Source: Bacteroidota bacterium (GTDB lineage: Bacteria > Bacteroidota > Bacteroidia > B-17B0 > Aurantibacillaceae). Taken from it: a stretch of DNA of 35,375 bases. Shown here one piece after another: positions 33,835 through 35,375 of the stretch. Numbering within the stretch: the stretch's first letter is position 1; every line of letters starts with the position of its first letter. The notes beneath the pieces were generated by a model that was not told where the DNA came from, ran no database searches, and was given only the letters and a program-made list of their open reading frames with translations. The stretch lies in assembly GCA_013697245.1 (NCBI GenBank), contig JACCXH010000064.1, forward strand, positions 1 through 35,375, given 5' to 3'. A program made the translations under genes and the position numbers.

Positions 33835-35375
33835 TTAATATTTAATACAAGGCATTAAAGCAACGTTTCTTGGTCTTGATGCACTTATCATACCTTGAGC
33901 TGTAGGGCCCGAATAAACCACCCAGTTACCCACCGGCGAAGCGGCATTACCGCGCCCCCAATAAGCATTTGGAATTGATCCAACTGTTGCCGTTGGCCAT
34001 GTATCAGAAAGAGTTGTAGCTGCATTGTCCATCGAAAAATCGGTATCCTGTGCTGCCGCACCACCAGTATCATCATGAACAAGTGGCGATGGGCTTTGCC
34101 ATGTTCCAATCACACGACCGGGATCAGAACCTTTACCATTATCATAACCTCTAATGAATTCACCTCTTAAATCGGGTAAATTAAAAGTTGTAGTGCCATT
34201 ACCCGCGCCATAAGTAATACCAATAGCAGCAAATAATTCAGCGTATGTTGTTCTGTTTACGGCAGCGCCATTACATTCTAAATAACCGTTTGGAGCTGTT
34301 GTGTTTGCAAAGTATTGAACTGTGCCTGCAGGATTATTTGCGCAATCCCATTTGGTGCCATCCCAATAATAAAAGCCTAAAAGATTAGTGTCGTATACCT
34401 GCACGCCAGCCACTGGCGCAACAATCGCTTTTCTTTGTGCGCTTGTCATACGAGGCATTGCAAATCCATTAGCAGTACTTACTACATCTAAATATGCCTG
34501 TGGGGCAGTTGTACCAACTCCAACAAAACCTCCATAGGGGTTAATTGCCAAAACACCTGTAGTTGCAACATTTTCTATTGCAGGCGGCGCACTACCGGCA
34601 GGTGTATAAAATTGGATAACTCCATTCGTATTCGCATCAAATGTAATGTGGGAGTTAGAATTGTTATCGTAAATTCTTAAACTATTGTCAGTATATGGTT
34701 TTATATTATCTGCAAAAATAATTGTAGCAGAGCGCCCAACCCCAAAATTACTTGGTGCAAAAACATTATCAGCTACGTAAGCATCGCCATTTAAAACATC
34801 AAATTTTCCACGAGGTGCATTTGTCCCAACACCTACATATCCATTGCCTTTAGCAGTTAATACCGGAAGGCCGGCTACACCTTGCACACCTGTTGATGCG
34901 TCAAAAATAGTATTGCTGGCTGCGGTTCCCAAAATTTTAACCATTAAACCATCAGCGTTACCTAAAACACTTTGATTATAAAACGACCCAACATAACCAC
35001 TATTATTAAGTCGCCAAAATAAAGAAGCTCCTCCACCGGCACTACTATTAGCCCCTTGACCATCAGAGCCAATCGTATTTACAAAAGCGCCTTGCATATT
35101 ATGAAAGAGTCCGGAATTTTCAAACCTGGCCTGTTCAATATTATTTGTTCTAAAAACCAAGGCAACATTATCTGTAGTGCCCAAAAAATTTGTTGAAGGA
35201 AGTGTGCCTGCATTCCCCAACAAGTTCCAAAATGTACCATTGGTAGGGGTCCAACTTGTACCATTAAATTGTAAAATTTGTCCGGTGGTTGGTGTTATTG
35301 CAGCCACAGGTGTTGTTTGCAAACCAACAACGGTTAATGCCGGGTATGTTCCGCTTACATCATTTGAACCCGGTG
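33835..35375 (-). CDS. Phage tail-collar domain protein (partial, 5' end outside the window)
   Basis: The reading frame stays open to the window edge. Codons before the first possible start (TTG 35322) translate to DVSGTYPALTVVGLQTTPV, a typical repeat of Bacteroidota fibre proteins, so the gene continues beyond 35375. The visible 513 residues contain that repeat, a long serine/asparagine/glycine-rich shaft, and then the tail-collar domain (PF07484 type) in the last 165 residues: GYLECNGAAVNRTTYAELFAAIG, FNLPDLRGEFIRGYDNG, and the ending ASRPRNVALMPCIKY. There is no T9SS sorting domain at the C terminus. No other phage genes are present, so it is probably a chromosomal adhesin or fibre. The function is inference. 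Confidence 0.85.
   Translation of the reverse strand, partial: PGSNDVSGTYPALTVVGLQTTPVAAITPTTGQILQFNGTSWTPTNGTFWNLLGNAGTLPSTNFLGTTDNVALVFRTNNIEQARFENSGLFHNMQGAFVNTIGSDGQGANSSAGGGASLFWRLNNSGYVGSFYNQSVLGNADGLMVKILGTAASNTIFDASTGVQGVAGLPVLTAKGNGYVGVGTNAPRGKFDVLNGDAYVADNVFAPSNFGVGRSATIIFADNIKPYTDNSLRIYDNNSNSHITFDANTNGVIQFYTPAGSAPPAIENVATTGVLAINPYGGFVGVGTTAPQAYLDVVSTANGFAMPRMTSAQRKAIVAPVAGVQVYDTNLLGFYYWDGTKWDCANNPAGTVQYFANTTAPNGYLECNGAAVNRTTYAELFAAIGITYGAGNGTTTFNLPDLRGEFIRGYDNGKGSDPGRVIGTWQSPSPLVHDDTGGAAAQDTDFSMDNAATTLSDTWPTATVGSIPNAYWGRGNAASPVGNWVVYSGPTAQGMISASRPRNVALMPCIKY

Noticed and set aside
33835-35375. Prophage
   Set aside because: Only a tail-collar domain is present; no capsid, terminase, integrase or lysis gene is seen. 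Such domains are common in chromosomal fibre proteins of this phylum.

Overview
The window is a stretch of low-GC chromosome from a member of the Bacteroidota. Three proteins are built for the type IX secretion system (T9SS), two with type A C-terminal sorting domains and one with a type B (CHU_C) domain. Several promoters fit the Bacteroidota consensus TTG-N17..23-TAnnTTTG. The long NusB, the DUF4369-TlpA lipoprotein, leucine dehydrogenase and UDP-diacylglucosamine hydrolase also fit. I cannot name a genus.

Layout. The left edge (1-722) holds what looks like the 3' remnant of a helicase gene (DUF2075-like) ending in a LexA/S24-type peptidase domain. From 897 to 11401 all genes lie on the minus strand. 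Read in the direction of transcription they form one tight operon (gatB, TlpA-like lipoprotein, M1 peptidase with a probable beta-barrel, lpxH). After a hairpin comes a second group (ilvE, GT-C membrane glycosyltransferase, CDF metal transporter). From 11515 to 17119 lie a 1607-residue repetitive T9SS adhesin and a small secreted protein. On the plus strand follow a T9SS subtilisin and prmC. Convergent and divergent pairs then alternate: nusB, leucine dehydrogenase, an ABC exporter half, an outer-membrane barrel protein, a cupredoxin lipoprotein, purN, lgt, an unknown lipoprotein, purA, cmk, a DUF3307 membrane protein and dapD. At the right are tRNA-Arg(ACG), a PKD/CHU_C T9SS protein and a phage-tail-collar-type protein that runs off the window.

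How the genes work together. Most are housekeeping genes: purine synthesis (purN, purA), CMP recycling (cmk), lysine/peptidoglycan precursors (dapD), branched-chain amino acids (ilvE, leucine dehydrogenase), lipid A (lpxH), lipoprotein maturation (lgt), translation (gatB, prmC, tRNA-Arg) and transcription (nusB). Mixed in is a cell-surface programme: giant adhesin, secreted protease, outer-membrane peptidase, T9SS type B protein and tail-collar protein. I see no transposon, prophage block, CRISPR array or complete defence island.

The points most worth a second look are: the LexA-like remnant at the left edge; the gatB operon junctions, where TAA is followed at once and in frame by TTG or GTG; the exact 795-bp tandem repeats in the adhesin; a cupredoxin with Gln where the axial Met is expected; possible leaderless promoters; and the tail-collar/CHU_C pair. 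I did not find a convincing complete new system.
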